Source: Symbiodinium natans (taxonomy: Eukaryota; Sar; Dinophyceae; Suessiales; Symbiodiniaceae). From it: a stretch of DNA of 40,000 nt. The stretch covers positions 87,501-127,500 of the forward strand of contig CAJNDS010000067.1 in assembly GCA_905221605.1 (NCBI GenBank). The letters run 5' to 3'. This document shows positions 1 through 8,713 of the stretch, one piece after another. A program made the position numbers and the translations under genes. The notes below the pieces were generated by a model. It ran no database searches, had not been told where the DNA came from, and was given only the letters and a program-made list of their open reading frames with translations. Within the stretch, counting starts at the first letter, position 1, and every line of letters starts with the position of its first letter.

Positions 1-46
1 ACCCTAAACCCTAAACCCGTTTCCTGTCTGCCTGAAATCTGTATAG

Positions 47-807
47 GCCCCTTTGGGGAAGGAGATGGTTCGGGAGTTGGCACGCTTGCTTTGTGATCGC
101 GACACTGAGCCTTACGGTACCTTGGGGGTTCGGGGTTAGGGGTTAGGGTTTAGGGTTTAGGGTTAGTAGCTGAGTGAGTACACTTTACACTTTTTGGGGA
201 TACGATAACCCCCTAGAGAGCTGAAAGTGTAAACTTTTTGGGGGCTCATGAACTCAGCAACCCTAAACCCTAAACCCTAAACCCTAAACCCTAAACCCTA
301 AACCCTAAACCCTAAACCCTAAACCCTAAACATGAACTCAGCGACTAAGGTACTCTAGTCCAGGTTTGGGGGGCTTGGTGTGTGAAGTGAGACCACAAGT
401 TGCTGCCGAAGCAAAACTGTCATCCAGGACCCAGAGTAAGCCCCAAATTTCCCCTTTTGTTAAGGTTTAGGTTCCCTTTATAAGCCGCTTTAAACCCAAA
501 CAAGGGCACCCTTTTTTTGTTCCTAGGCCAGTAGGCCCTTATTCCCCTTTTGTTAGGGTTTAGGTTCCCTTTTTTCGCCCCTTTAAACCGAAAAAAGGGC
601 ACCCTTTGTTGTAGGCTGCTCTTGAGTCTAGCCCCCTAAACCCTAAACCCTAAATCCTAAACCCTAAACCCTGAACCCTAAACCCTAAACATGCCTTTAA
701 ACGCTATAGAAGCTCAATCCTAGGGAAGCCCAAGCCCGGAGCCATCCAAGATGGTTAAGGGTTTAGGGTTTAGGGTCCAACAACCGGGACTCTCTTGGGG
801 CAGCTGA
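47..807 (+). CDS. Putative multi-exon gene fragment at the left edge
   Basis: Function not recognised. Three exon blocks keep phase if spliced by the AG|G rule: 47-116 (after TATAG; begins A-P-L-G-K-E-M-V-R-E-L), 364-427 (contains V-R-P-Q-V-A-A-E-A-K-L-S-S) and 724-754. A fourth block, about 773-807, ends in TGA and could be the end of the gene. Intron 117-363 starts GT, ends CAG, and contains the S-type inverted-repeat element plus a telomere array. The next intron begins GACCCAG at 428, the terminal repeat of element family A, so it would be a GA-AG intron. The joined frame is about 70 codons, so chance openness is not excluded. The gene may extend beyond the window. Confidence 0.35.
163..348 (+). 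mobile_element. S-family inverted-repeat element split by a telomere array
   Basis: The left end TTAGTAGCTGAGTGAGTAC at 163 pairs with a right end that reads TGAACTCAGC(A/G)A. The interior holds a loose palindrome, with ACACTTT...CTTTTTGGGG on one side and AAAGTGTAAAC on the other. A CCCTAAA array (259-330) interrupts the right end, and CATGAACTCAGC is duplicated on both sides of the array (247-258 and 331-342). The distal copy completes the terminus as GCGACTAA. A second copy of the family lies at 13772-13867. Confidence 0.6.
428..631 (+). mobile_element. Family A element, dimeric copy
   Basis: Begins GACCCAGAGTA at 428 and ends CTCTTGAGTCTAG at 631; the two ends are inverted repeats of each other. 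The interior consists of two related units (about 433-527 and 528-625), each with CCCCTTTTGTTA, AGGTTTAGGTTCCCTT, a CCTTTAAACC box and AAGGGCACCCTTT. The left terminus follows CATCCAG, so the exon/element junction is AG|GA. Confidence 0.6.
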
Positions 808-834
808 GCGGTGCCCTTTTTCGCCGTTTTTGGC

Positions 835-930
835 TTCTGGGCTTCCTTGTAGAAAGCAACCAACCCCCCCCCCCCCCCCCCCCCCCCCCCAAAAAGGGTA
901 CCCTTATCCCACTCAAGGTTGCTGGGCTAG
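835..930. mobile_element. Family F element with poly-C interior
   Basis: Terminal repeats are CTGGGCTTCC on the left and the inverted match GCTGGGCTAG on the right. The inner boxes AGAAAGCAACCAACC and AAAAAGGGTACCCTTAT are shared with 19786-19883 and 22383-22461. A run of more than 20 C residues (about 866-890) lies in the middle. Confidence 0.5.
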
Positions 931-1143
931 CATAAAACCTAGAATCCTGGCCCTAAACCCTAAACCCTAAACCCTAAACCCTAAACCCTAAACCTTAAAC
1001 CCTAAACCCTAAACCCTAAACCCTAAACCCTAAACCCTAAACCCTAAACCCTAAACCTTCCTTACGGGGCTACCATCAAACCTATAGTCCTGGCCCTAAA
1101 CCCTAAACCTCCCTTCTCTCCCATTTGCAATTGTTGTTGACAG

Positions 1144-1440
1144 GTGCTGGATCCCGGCAATATCCATGGCTTTGGCAAGAGGACCGACTTGATAGCCCAA
1201 AATCTGATCCCGATAACTTGGGATATGTTCCCCCTTATACTAGCAGCTCCCTAATATATTATTATGGTGCCCCATTATTTTGATCCCTGTTAAGGACTGT
1301 TAGTACAAGGGAGAACATCCCTGATAGGATGCCATTTCATTTTACAGAGCTTGCAGTTTTGATTTGCAGCGCGTAGGTTCGCCATATCCAGTGTCCTTGT
1401 TCAGGAACTTAACATTCGTTACCACCTAGTTGTATCGTAA
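1144..1440 (+). CDS. Two-exon block ending in a stop, split by a family B element
   Basis: Function not recognised. Exon 1144-1211 follows GTTGACAG and reads V-L-D-P-G-N-I-H-G-F-G-K-R-T-D-L. Exon 1377-1440 follows GCGTAG and ends in TAA at 1438. If the intron is 1212-1376 (GA...AG) the two join in phase and stay open to the stop. The intron contains family B element 1220-1321. Together the exons have about 43 codons, so support is moderate. Upstream exons would lie before 1144, where 1058-1143 shows nothing clear. Confidence 0.35.
1220..1321. mobile_element. Family B inverted-repeat element
   Basis: The left terminus GGGATATGTTCCCCCTTATA and right terminus AAGGGAGAACATCCC form an inverted repeat. 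Inside the right end is AAGGACTGTTAGTAC, shared with copies at 12471-12547, 20222-20301 and 22711-22796. The length is about 100 bp with no coding capacity. Confidence 0.65.
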
Positions 1441-1516
1441 GAAATGCACTCTCCTGGTTGCGGTAGCTGAGCTTAAAGCCCAAACCCAAGACCCTACCAG
1501 ACCCTAAACCCCTAAT

Positions 1517-1598
1517 CCAAAGGTTCCATGTACCTATATAGTATGTACTTGGCCCTCAAAGGGGTCCCTATTTGGTATATAGATACATGGACCCTTAG
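1517..1598. mobile_element. Family C inverted-repeat element
   Basis: The left end CCAAAGGTTCCATGTACCTA is mirrored by a right end reading TATATAGATACATGGACCCTT. The internal box TAGTATGTACTTGG is shared with 22273-22379, the best copy of the family, and with 31592-31804. Confidence 0.65.
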
Positions 1599-1626
1599 GG
1601 TAAAAAAAGAGCCCAGTGTTGCGAAG

Positions 1627-4600
1627 GATCACGTCGCAGATCCATAAGCTGCGAAAGCACAACGTCGACCCTGGCGTGATCGCAGAGGTCGGGTTCAGTC
1701 CTTGCGTGGCGGTTTCTGTTGCAAGGGTTCCGTTGCAATGCCCCTCAAAAACCCCCTAATCTCTCAACCCTCAACACCCCAGACCCTCAGCCCTAAGGCC
1801 TATAACCCGAAACCCTAAGCCTGAGGAACCCCGAAGCCCTACTCGTAAGTCTTCGTGCCAGGCCTTAGGCCTGTCGCCCGACGCCGTCGCCGATGTCGAT
1901 AGGATTCAGGCGCTGTGGGACTGGGCTGTTTTTTTTGGGCCCTGAACCCTCCAAACCCTAAACCCTAAAGTGTACCCTAAAGCCTAAACCCTCTAAACCC
2001 CTAGAACCCTGTAAGGGGTTGGGCAGTAGGATTTAGTGGCTTGAGGTGCAGGGCTTAGCACCACCAAGGCCCCGCTGAAGCCTTAGCTGCATCCCATAGT
2101 CCCTGACCCTAAACCCTAAACCCTAAACCCCAAACCCCAAACCCCATACCAGAAACCCCAAACCCTAAACCCTAAACCCTAAACCCTAAACTGTGGGAGC
2201 CAAGCCGCCCCTTTTGCAGATACGGGGGACCGAGGAAGGAAGAGTCTGGCCTCAACCTGATATGTGGGTTTCCGCAAGATTGGGCCGGGGGGGGGGGGGG
2301 GGGGGTATCCCTCAGGGAGGGTTCCTAAAATAAGACCCTAAACCTTAAACCCTAAACCCTAAACCCTAAACCCTAAACCCTAAACCCTAAACCCTAAACC
2401 CTAAACCCTAAACCCTAAACCCTAAACCCTAAACCCTAAACCCTTAACCCTAAACCCTAAACCCTAAACCCTAAACCCTAAACCCAAATCGTATTTTGGG
2501 GGTGCGGAGATACACGTGATTGTCCAGAACTTCCAAGCCCCATCTCTGAGGCGAATGGCGGCCCCTGCTTTGGCTGGGACGAGGTGAGGGAGTGAACTGG
2601 GAGGATTTGGGGGGGGGGGGGGGGGCCTACTCTTTGCTATTATGATGATGATGATGATGATTATTAATACTAATTTAGTATAATTTTCATTATTATCATT
2701 ATTTTTGTTTATTTTATTAGTTGTTATTTCATTATTATTGTCTTACTTCTGGTAATACTAGTATTACGATTATCAGTTGTATCATTATTAGTATGATTGT
2801 TATTGTTATGAGTATTAGTAGAATTATTTTGAGTATGATTAGAGGTATCCATAATGAGGGTCTCATTTTCTTCCTCGTCTTTCCAGTCGCTCAGCCTCTA
2901 GCCCAAGCCCTCGCACGCCCACTCCAAACACCCCAAAACCCCTTAGGGGTACCTCATTGGGGTCCTTCTTCTAAGGGAATTCTAATGTTAGGGGGGTCTA
3001 TATTAGTTTTTTTTTTTTTTCGTTTTTAACGCCCCCCAGATCTGCCCGCTTCCCTTCTTTGCACAAGATCAGTCGGCTTAGCCTTGGCATTGTGACGACA
3101 TCTGCGTGAGGTCCTTCAAAATTAGGAGGGCCAGGGGGGGGGGGGGGGGGGCTACACATGTTCTTTCTTCAATGGCATCTCTTGAACGGCGTATCCCAAA
3201 ACAGAGAGAGTACAGGGGCCAGGAGCTTGCACTGGAGATGGTATAGGCCAGGACCCAGAGTAAACCCTTACTCCCTTGTTGTAGGACTTAAGCTCCCTTA
3301 TCAGCCCCTTTACTTCAGCCAAAAAGGGACCCCTTTTTAATCCTAGGTTACTCCTGGTAAACCCTAAACCCGAAACCCTGAACCCTGAACCCTGAACCCT
3401 GCACCCTTCTTATTCCTAGGTTACTCTTGGGTCTAGGCTCTCGCGGCGCGAGCACATGCAGGCTATGCGCCAGGAAGCCCATGCTAGCGTCAATCTGTCA
3501 CTCTTCGATCCCAAACCCTACATCCTGCTGGTTCTTGCCCTAAACCCTAAAACCCTAAACCCTAAACCCCTAAACCCCTAAACCCCCAAACCCCTAAACC
3601 CCTAAACCCCAAACCCCAAACCCTAAACCATAAACTCGAAACCCTAAACCCAAAACCCTACACAGCCCTAAGACCGAAAAGTCGAGTGGCAGGCACACTA
3701 CGCCGTCCTTCCCGAAGAGAGCACCGGAGACGTCGAACTGGAGGCGGGAAGTGGGTTGAGGTCTTGCAGGGCTAATGAACACGGTTTACAGGGTTTCTTA
3801 GGGGTTCATAGGGTTTTATGGGGTTACAGGGTTTATTGGCTGGAGGGTTTTAGAGCATATAGGATGTATAGGGTTTATAAGGTTTGTAGGGTTTGTAGGG
3901 TTATGCTGTTCATAAGATGCATAGGGTCTCTTGTGGTTTAGGGGTGAAGTTGCTGGAGTGCATGACGTGCGTATGGCAAGTGTGGAGCCCGTCAGGTGGG
4001 ATCACTGGCTTGATTCTTTGGGTTTAGGCTTTAGGGTTTAGGGTTTGGGGTTTGGGGTTTAGGGTTTAGGATTCAGGATTCAGGGTTCAGGGTTTAGGGT
4101 CCAGGTTTAGGGTTTGGCGTCCCCATGAGTTGTCAAAGCCTTGCATTGTAGGAGACAGTGGCTTCTACTCACTTCAAGAGCACAGGCAGGCTTCTGCGCG
4201 CTTTATCCCCCCACGTGCCTTGCCCCAAGTCCTACATCCTAAGCCCCAAACCCTAAACCCTCATCCCCAAACCCTCACCCCTAAACCAAGCCCTCAGAAG
4301 ACCCGAAAACTAGCTGTTTCCCAGGCCCCGCGGCGATCAGACCACAAGCTCCTGGTAACCCTAAGCCCTAAACCCTAAACCCTAAACCCTAAACCTTAAA
4401 CCCTAAACCCTAAACCCCTGAGCTCTGCAGATGCTGCTGCCTGGCCGATGGTCGCAGGACTGTGAGCAGATCACTAGGTTGGTTTTTGTTTGAAATTTGT
4501 TTGTTAATTTTCATTATTTGGGTTCCTAAACCCTAAACCCTAAACCCTAAACCCTATATATATATATATATGTATGTTTTTTCAGAGGGTTTAAAGGCCA

Positions 4601-5385
4601 ACCCAGATTTTGCTTGAGGGTTTGCCCTGGGATTTTTTTTGGGGTTTAGGGTCTACGTGGCTTCCCTAAGCCCTAAACCCTGAACCCTAAACCCTCAACC
4701 CTAAACCCTAAACCTCCCTTTTCGAGCCAGGACTGGCAGCTTTTGGCTTGCGAGCCCATCCAGAGTGCTCTCAAAAGCTGGAGCAGGCAGCAGGGTTTCG
4801 GGTTTCGGGCTTTCGGGAGTTTAGGGTTTAGGGTTTAGGGTTTAGGGTTTAGGGTTTAGGGTTTAGGGTTTAGGGTTTAGGGTTTAGGGTTTAGGGTTTA
4901 GGGTTTAGGGTTTAGGGTTTAGGGTTTAGGGTCCGAGCGTGTAGGGTAGTGGGGGGAATAGGGGTTCAGAGCTTGGGGTTTCGCAGGTTGTGGGTGTCGG
5001 CGTTTCTTGATTTGTTTTTTTTTTGAATTGGTTTGAGGTTGATAGGGTCTGGGTGTTACCCTACACCCTAAACCCGGAACCCTAAACCATACACCCTAAG
5101 GCCCTAAACCCTAAACCCCAAACCCTGAACCCTGAACCCTAAACCTAAACCCTAAGCTCTTCTGGTTGAAGTTGCCTACCCTGCAGGCCGACCAAGATAA
5201 CGCCTCTTTGCTTGCAGTGGTGACATCAGCAGGGTGGGGCTTAGGTTTCAGGGTTTAGGGTTTAGGGTTTAGGGTTTCGGGTTTCGAGTGGGGGGGGGGG
5301 GGTGTGGGGGGACCTTTGGCTTGAGCTTCTTACCTGCAAGCCTGTCCCGGCGTCTGTGTTGGCTTCATTTGGGTGTCACTGTTAA
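1627..5385 (+). CDS. Series of exon-like blocks, gene structure unresolved
   Basis: No family recognised. Open blocks bounded by AG on the left and usually GT, GA or an array on the right: 1627-1739 (contains Q-I-H-K-L-R-K-H-N-V-D-P-G-V-I-A), 1869-1928, 2220-2288, 2494-2583 (ends before GTGAGG), 3163-3240 (ends ATG|GTATAG), 3437-3530, 3673-3760 (contains V-E-W-Q-A-H-Y-A-V-L-P-E-E-S), 3950-4020, 4152-4229, 4325-4354, 4431-4477, 4731-4793, 5187-5232 and 5310-5385, which ends in TAA. I could not connect them all in phase; for example 3163-3240 to 3437-3530 does not join in the frames I prefer. Some blocks may be chance frames or belong to different genes. The AT-rich stretch 2638-2850 between blocks has ATG/ATT triplet repeats and looks non-coding. 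Confidence 0.3.
2638..2850. repeat. AT-rich triplet-like low-complexity tract
   Basis: Contains five consecutive ATG triplets near 2642-2656, then irregular ATT/AGT/ATTATT triplets to about 2850. Composition differs sharply from the GC-balanced flanks. A frame of about 100 codons passes through it (2721-3029), but the composition suggests low-complexity DNA, not protein. Confidence 0.7.
3252..3436 (+). mobile_element. Family A element with right end duplicated around an array
   Basis: Starts GACCCAGAGTA at 3252 and shows the internal AAAAAGGGACCCCTTTTT box. The right terminus TCCTAGGTTACTCCTGG (3341-3357) is followed by about 50 bp of degenerate CCCTAAA/CCCTGAA units. The same terminus then recurs at 3414-3430 and runs on to GGTCTAG at 3436, after which an exon-like frame begins with G. 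Confidence 0.65.
4560..4571. repeat. TA dinucleotide run
   Basis: A short (TA)n tract follows a CCCTAAA array directly. No gene is visible between about 4480 and 4720: the stretch holds AT-rich DNA, this TA run and two short telomere-type arrays. Confidence 0.7.
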
Positions 5386-5770
5386 GGTTTGATAAAACAT
5401 ACATGTTTACTCAGTGTCAAAAAACTGAAGCAAGTTCCTAATGCTTGGTGGGCTTGGGCTCCCTTGCAAGCCCCTTTAACACCCTAAACCCTAAACCCTA
5501 AACCCTAAACCTGAAACCCTAAACCCTAAACCCTATAAACCCTAAAGAAAGGGCACCCTGTTATACACCCAGAGTACTCTTGGGTCTGGAAAGACTGCAA
5601 CAAGAGGGATATGGATCCCTCCTTCGGAGGCCACAGGGTGGGTTTAGGGTTTAGGGTTCGCGTTTAGGGTTTATCTTCGCCAGCCGTGGCCCACCGGTGC
5701 CTGAAATCATTCGCCTAGCAAGGATGAACCCTAAACCCTAAACCCTAAACCCTAAACCCTAAACCCTGAA

Positions 5771-5846
5771 CCCCTTTAGGTTCCCTTCTAAATCCCATTA
5801 AGCAAAGCAGGCGCCCTTCTTAATCCTAGGTCATTCCTGGGTCCAG
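5771..5846 (+). mobile_element. Family A element, right half only
   Basis: Begins at a CCCTGAACCCC array edge with TTTAGGTTCCCTT, then shows GCGCCCTTCTTAATCCTAGG and the terminus TCATTCCTGGGTCCAG, which abuts the exon at 5847. The left half is replaced by a telomere array. A comparable right-half copy lies near 5460-5587, ending TACTCTTGGGTCTG. Confidence 0.5.
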
Positions 5847-5965
5847 AACATCATCAAGACGTTTAGTGCTAAGCTGCTTCTTTTATGGAAGCAACGATGG
5901 AAAGGGTTAGCGCCTGGCTTTTCGCCCACCGTGCGAAGCCTAAGACCTATCTTGCCGCATCTTCC
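5847..5965 (+). CDS. Exon, unknown protein
   Basis: About 40 codons open in one + frame from N-I-I-K-T-F-S-A-K-L-L-L-L-W-K, starting immediately after GGGTCCAG, the right end of a family A element. It runs into a CCCTAAA array at its 3' end. Nearby smaller blocks are 5589-5635 and 5673-5727 (I-F-A-S-R-G-P-P-V-P-E-I-I-R). The boundary placed exactly at the element terminus supports the idea that the element supplies the 3' splice site. No family is recognised. Confidence 0.4.
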
Positions 5966-6052
5966 TAAACCCTGAACCCCAAACCCTGAACCCTAAACCC
6001 TAAACCCTAAACCCTAAACCCTAAACCCTAAACCCTAAACCCGAGGTTTCAG

Positions 6053-6377
6053 TCCTCTGTGGGCACAGCATCTTTGGATGTGCCACGCCCTCATCGCGCA
6101 GAGCGGGCCAGGGTCGGAAAATGCAGGGTTTAGGGTTTAGGGTTTAGGGTTTAGGGTTTGGGGTTTAGGGTTTAGGGTTTGGGGTTTAGGGTTTAGGGTT
6201 TAGGGTTTAGGGTTTAGGGTTTAGGGTTTAGGGTTTAGGGTTTAGGGCGAAAGCTTTGCCGAAGAGCAGGTTTTCATGCTAGCGGCCTCCTGTTGCAAGA
6301 TTCCGCGAAAACTGCGTGAACCCGAAATCTGGGATCTTGACAGGGCTTTTTTCACTTGGTACTTGACTTGGTCATAG
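6053..6377 (+). CDS. Two exons joined across a pure telomere-repeat intron
   Basis: Exon 6053-6127 (after TTTCAG; S-S-V-G-T-A-S-L-D-V-P-R) and exon 6246-6377 (G-E-S-F-A-E-E-Q-V-F-M-L-A-A-S, stop TAG at 6375) join in phase if the whole array 6128-6245 is removed as GT...AG. The array starts GTTTAGGG and ends TTTAG|GGC, with the exon sequence touching it on both sides. The joined frame is about 69 codons. Function unknown. Downstream, 6378-6650 is AT-rich with a partial family L motif (TTGCTTAAGAACCCC at 6576). Confidence 0.45.
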
Positions 6378-6865
6378 TTGGGTAGCTTTGTACTTTTTTA
6401 AGGGTACTTAAACCCAATAAGGAGTAACAATTTGAATATTAGTATTATCCCAACCATGAATACATTCATTGAGCCCCTGCTATGGTATATAGCCACAAAC
6501 CCTATAAACCCTAAGCCCCCAACCCATGTGAATTCAGTCCGCACGGAGAGCCTTGGTACGGTGCTCTAACCACCATTTGCTTAAGAACCCCGAAAGAATA
6601 TAATACATACTCTTCCTTATTGAGGGTAATATAGGGTTTAGGGTTTAGGGTTTAGGGTTTAGGGTTTAGGATTGTATAGTAGGAACTTCGGGCCCCACAA
6701 AGTCCCCCTTACAGGGTTCTGAGTTCTGGGATATGTGGGTATCTATGTCCGTCTTGCCCTATCAAGAACCAGTAAGCCAATGCATTTCTCCCTTCCTACA
6801 CTGGACCTTAGGTGCTCGCACAACAGCTCCCCGGCTACCCTAAGCCCAAACCCCGAAGCAATCAG

Positions 6866-6990
6866 GCCCCTGTACCTTGAAATTGTTCAAAAGTCAAGAA
6901 AAGAAGCTCCTTGAAACTCCTGTCCTGGAAGATTTCCTGGAATCTCCTCGAAACTTTCCCCGAACCTGCACCCTGAATAGTTTTCAAGAA
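6866..6990. repeat. Dispersed repeat J, copy 1
   Basis: The block with CCCTGTACCTTGAAATT, CTCCTCGAAACTTTCC and GAACCTGCACCCTGAATA recurs at 12187-12282 in the same order, with substitutions and a shorter middle. No coding frame is shared between the two, so it is probably a transposon fragment. Confidence 0.55.
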
Positions 6991-7143
6991 ACCCTAAACC
7001 CTAAACCCTAAAGCCTAATCCTCGCAAGGTCTCTGGAGCTTCTCCATGAGAGCGAGAGCGTTTAACGCGCGATGCATTCATGGGCTCCTGCTATCCTACT
7101 CCAGACCCTAAACTTACTAGTTCTGAATAAGGGCTGAATATAA

Positions 7144-7207
7144 AAAACACATGTATACACATATTCCTTAAGGGACTTTTTTTTTATGCATATGTGTATA
7201 TACACAT
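7144..7207. repeat. AT-rich imperfect inverted repeat
   Basis: The arm ACATGTATACACATAT near 7150 pairs with ATGCATATGTGTATATACAC near 7186 across a T-rich loop. The surrounding 7100-7390 shows no gene or array I can support, apart from this hairpin. Confidence 0.5.
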
Positions 7208-7398
7208 AGAAAGAGACTCTAGTTCCATAGCTAGGCTTTCGGGTTTAGTGTATATCATCTGGACAGCTTGAAGCTTTGCTTTTGCAATTTCTCGTGATGA
7301 ATATGGTGTGCGGGCTCACAATCAGTGTGCAGGGTTGAGGAAATCAGGTGTAAGATTCATGTCGTTAAGAATGTAGCGTTCGGGTTGCTTTAAGGTTT

Positions 7399-7502
7399 GA
7401 CCCAGAGTAGGCCCCTTATCCTCTTTTTTTAGGGTTCAGGTTCCCTTCTCGCCCCTTCAAGCCAAAATAGCACCCTTTTTGTTCCTAGGTTACTCCTGGG
7501 TC
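7399..7502. mobile_element. Family A element, compact full-length copy
   Basis: GACCCAGAGTAGG at the left end pairs with TTACTCCTGGGTC at the right end. The length is 104 bp. Interior boxes AGGGTTCAGGTTCCCTT, CCCCTTCAAGCC and AGCACCCTTTT match the other family A copies. A short telomere array begins directly after the right end. Confidence 0.7.
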
Positions 7503-7560
7503 ACCCTAACCCTAAACCCTAAACCCTAAACCCTAGACCCCAAAACACTCCTCTGTAGAG

Positions 7561-7820
7561 GATTCGGACACTTCGATGCGACACTTGCAGTTCGCAATAG
7601 TTCGCACTCATCTCCCTTGGAGGTTTCTGGTTGAATCAGGCCCCAAGGAAGCTGTACATAGCGCCGAGCGGGTTCTTTGGGACCGAAACACAGCAGGTGG
7701 CGTTCAGGGTTTAGGGTTTAGGGTTTAGGGTTTAGGGTTTAGGGTTTAGGGTTTGCGGTTGCTCAAGCTCGGGTTAAGCTCTCGACGGAAGACCCATCTT
7801 GCCGGAATCCGACAACCTGA
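7561..7820 (+). CDS. Two exons joined across a 41-bp telomere-repeat intron
   Basis: Exon 7561-7708 (D-S-D-T-S-M-R-H-L-Q-F-A-I-V-R) and exon 7750-7820 (F-A-V-A-Q-A-R-V-K-L-S-T-E-D-P, TGA at 7818) join in phase if 7709-7749 is spliced. The intron is wholly TTTAGGG units, beginning GT and ending TTTAG. About 72 codons stay open across the join, which would happen by chance only a few percent of the time at this base composition. The function is not recognised. The stop might instead be followed by another intron, because an exon-like block (7854-7889) lies downstream. Confidence 0.5.
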
Positions 7821-8121
7821 GCTTGACACCCTAAGCCCGCATCTTTCGTCCAGAATATTTGGGTGCCTCAGCTGGTGTCCTCGGTCCTCCCTAAACCCTA
7901 AACCCTAAACCCTAAACCCTAAACCCTAAACCCTAAACCCTAAACCCTAAACTGCATGTTCACTGGGTCTCTGCTTGGCTCGTCAAAGGCCGCATGGTTC
8001 AGCGTCTGTACCCGGATCCATCCTGAGGGGACATCCCCAAGTGTCCATGGGTTAGGGGGTTTAGGGTTTAGGGTGTAGGGTTTTGAGTTGTAGGGTTTCG
8101 GGTTTAGGGCTTCGGGTTCAG

Positions 8122-8456
8122 AAATCATCACCGGTAGCCCTGCAAGGGCCAAGTCGCCAAGAGAGAGGGAGAGCCATGGGTTCCCTTACTACCCCCCCCC
8201 CCCCCCCCCGGGGTTTAGGGTTTTGGGTTTTCGGGTTTAGGGTTTAGGGTTTAGGGGGTTTAGGGGGTTTAGGGACTCCCCCCCCCCCCCCTTTTTGAGG
8301 GCTAATTAAGCCTAATTGGGGTTATTTAAGGGGGAATCTAGGGGGGTAGTAGCCCTAAACCCTAAACCCTAAACCCTAAACCCTAAGGTAGTAGGGGAAC
8401 CCATAAGAGAGAGGGTTCCCTCATGTTCGTGCCTTCTGATGGCAGTCGCCTTATAG
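8122..8456 (+). CDS. Terminal exon pair interrupted by a family D element
   Basis: A frame starting after GGTTCAG at 8122 (I-I-T-G-S-P-A-R-A-K-S-P-R) enters AAGAGAGAGGG at 8159-8169. The same 11 bases recur at 8405-8415 after the element. Removing one repeat unit plus the element (246 bp) keeps the frame and gives R-E-R-V-P-S-C-S-C-L-L-M-A-V, then TAG at 8454. An upstream block at about 7954-8045 may belong to the same gene. Function unknown. Confidence 0.4.
8176..8404. mobile_element. Family D element with 11-bp flanking duplication
   Basis: The left end ATGGGTTCCCTTACTACC and right end GTAGTAGGGGAACCCAT are inverted repeats. The interior has poly-C runs, degenerate TTTAGGG units, GGCTAATTAAGCCTAATTGG, then a CCCTAAA array. 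AAGAGAGAGGG is found on both sides (8159-8169 and 8405-8415), although the left copy is separated from the terminus by 6 bp. Confidence 0.65.
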
Positions 8457-8713
8457 AGTATAGAGTCGCGGTACCATACAAGGGTTATATAAGGATCCGA
8501 ACTTAGGTTATGAGTTGTAAGTGCTGGAAGTACAGTTAGAATAGTAGTAAGGGGGCCCTTATTTGTAGGAGGCTACACGATTACCAGTCTTCTCCCCTCA
8601 TGCAAGCGGATCACCCCGAATACCCCTAAACCCTAAACAGGCCCCTGTATTGCACCCAACTACCTAAACCGAAAACCCCAAACTCGAGGGCTTGGTCTTG
8701 TTAGTTTCTCGCC

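Noticed and set aside
1-18. A true chromosome end at the left edge
   Set aside because: CCCTAAA at the 5' end is in the right orientation for a left telomere, but only two and a half units are present and identical arrays occur everywhere inside the window.
2721-3029. A 102-codon frame with hydrophobic start
   Set aside because: The first half is an ATT/AGT low-complexity tract and the second half mixed C-rich DNA ending in poly-T; composition explains it.
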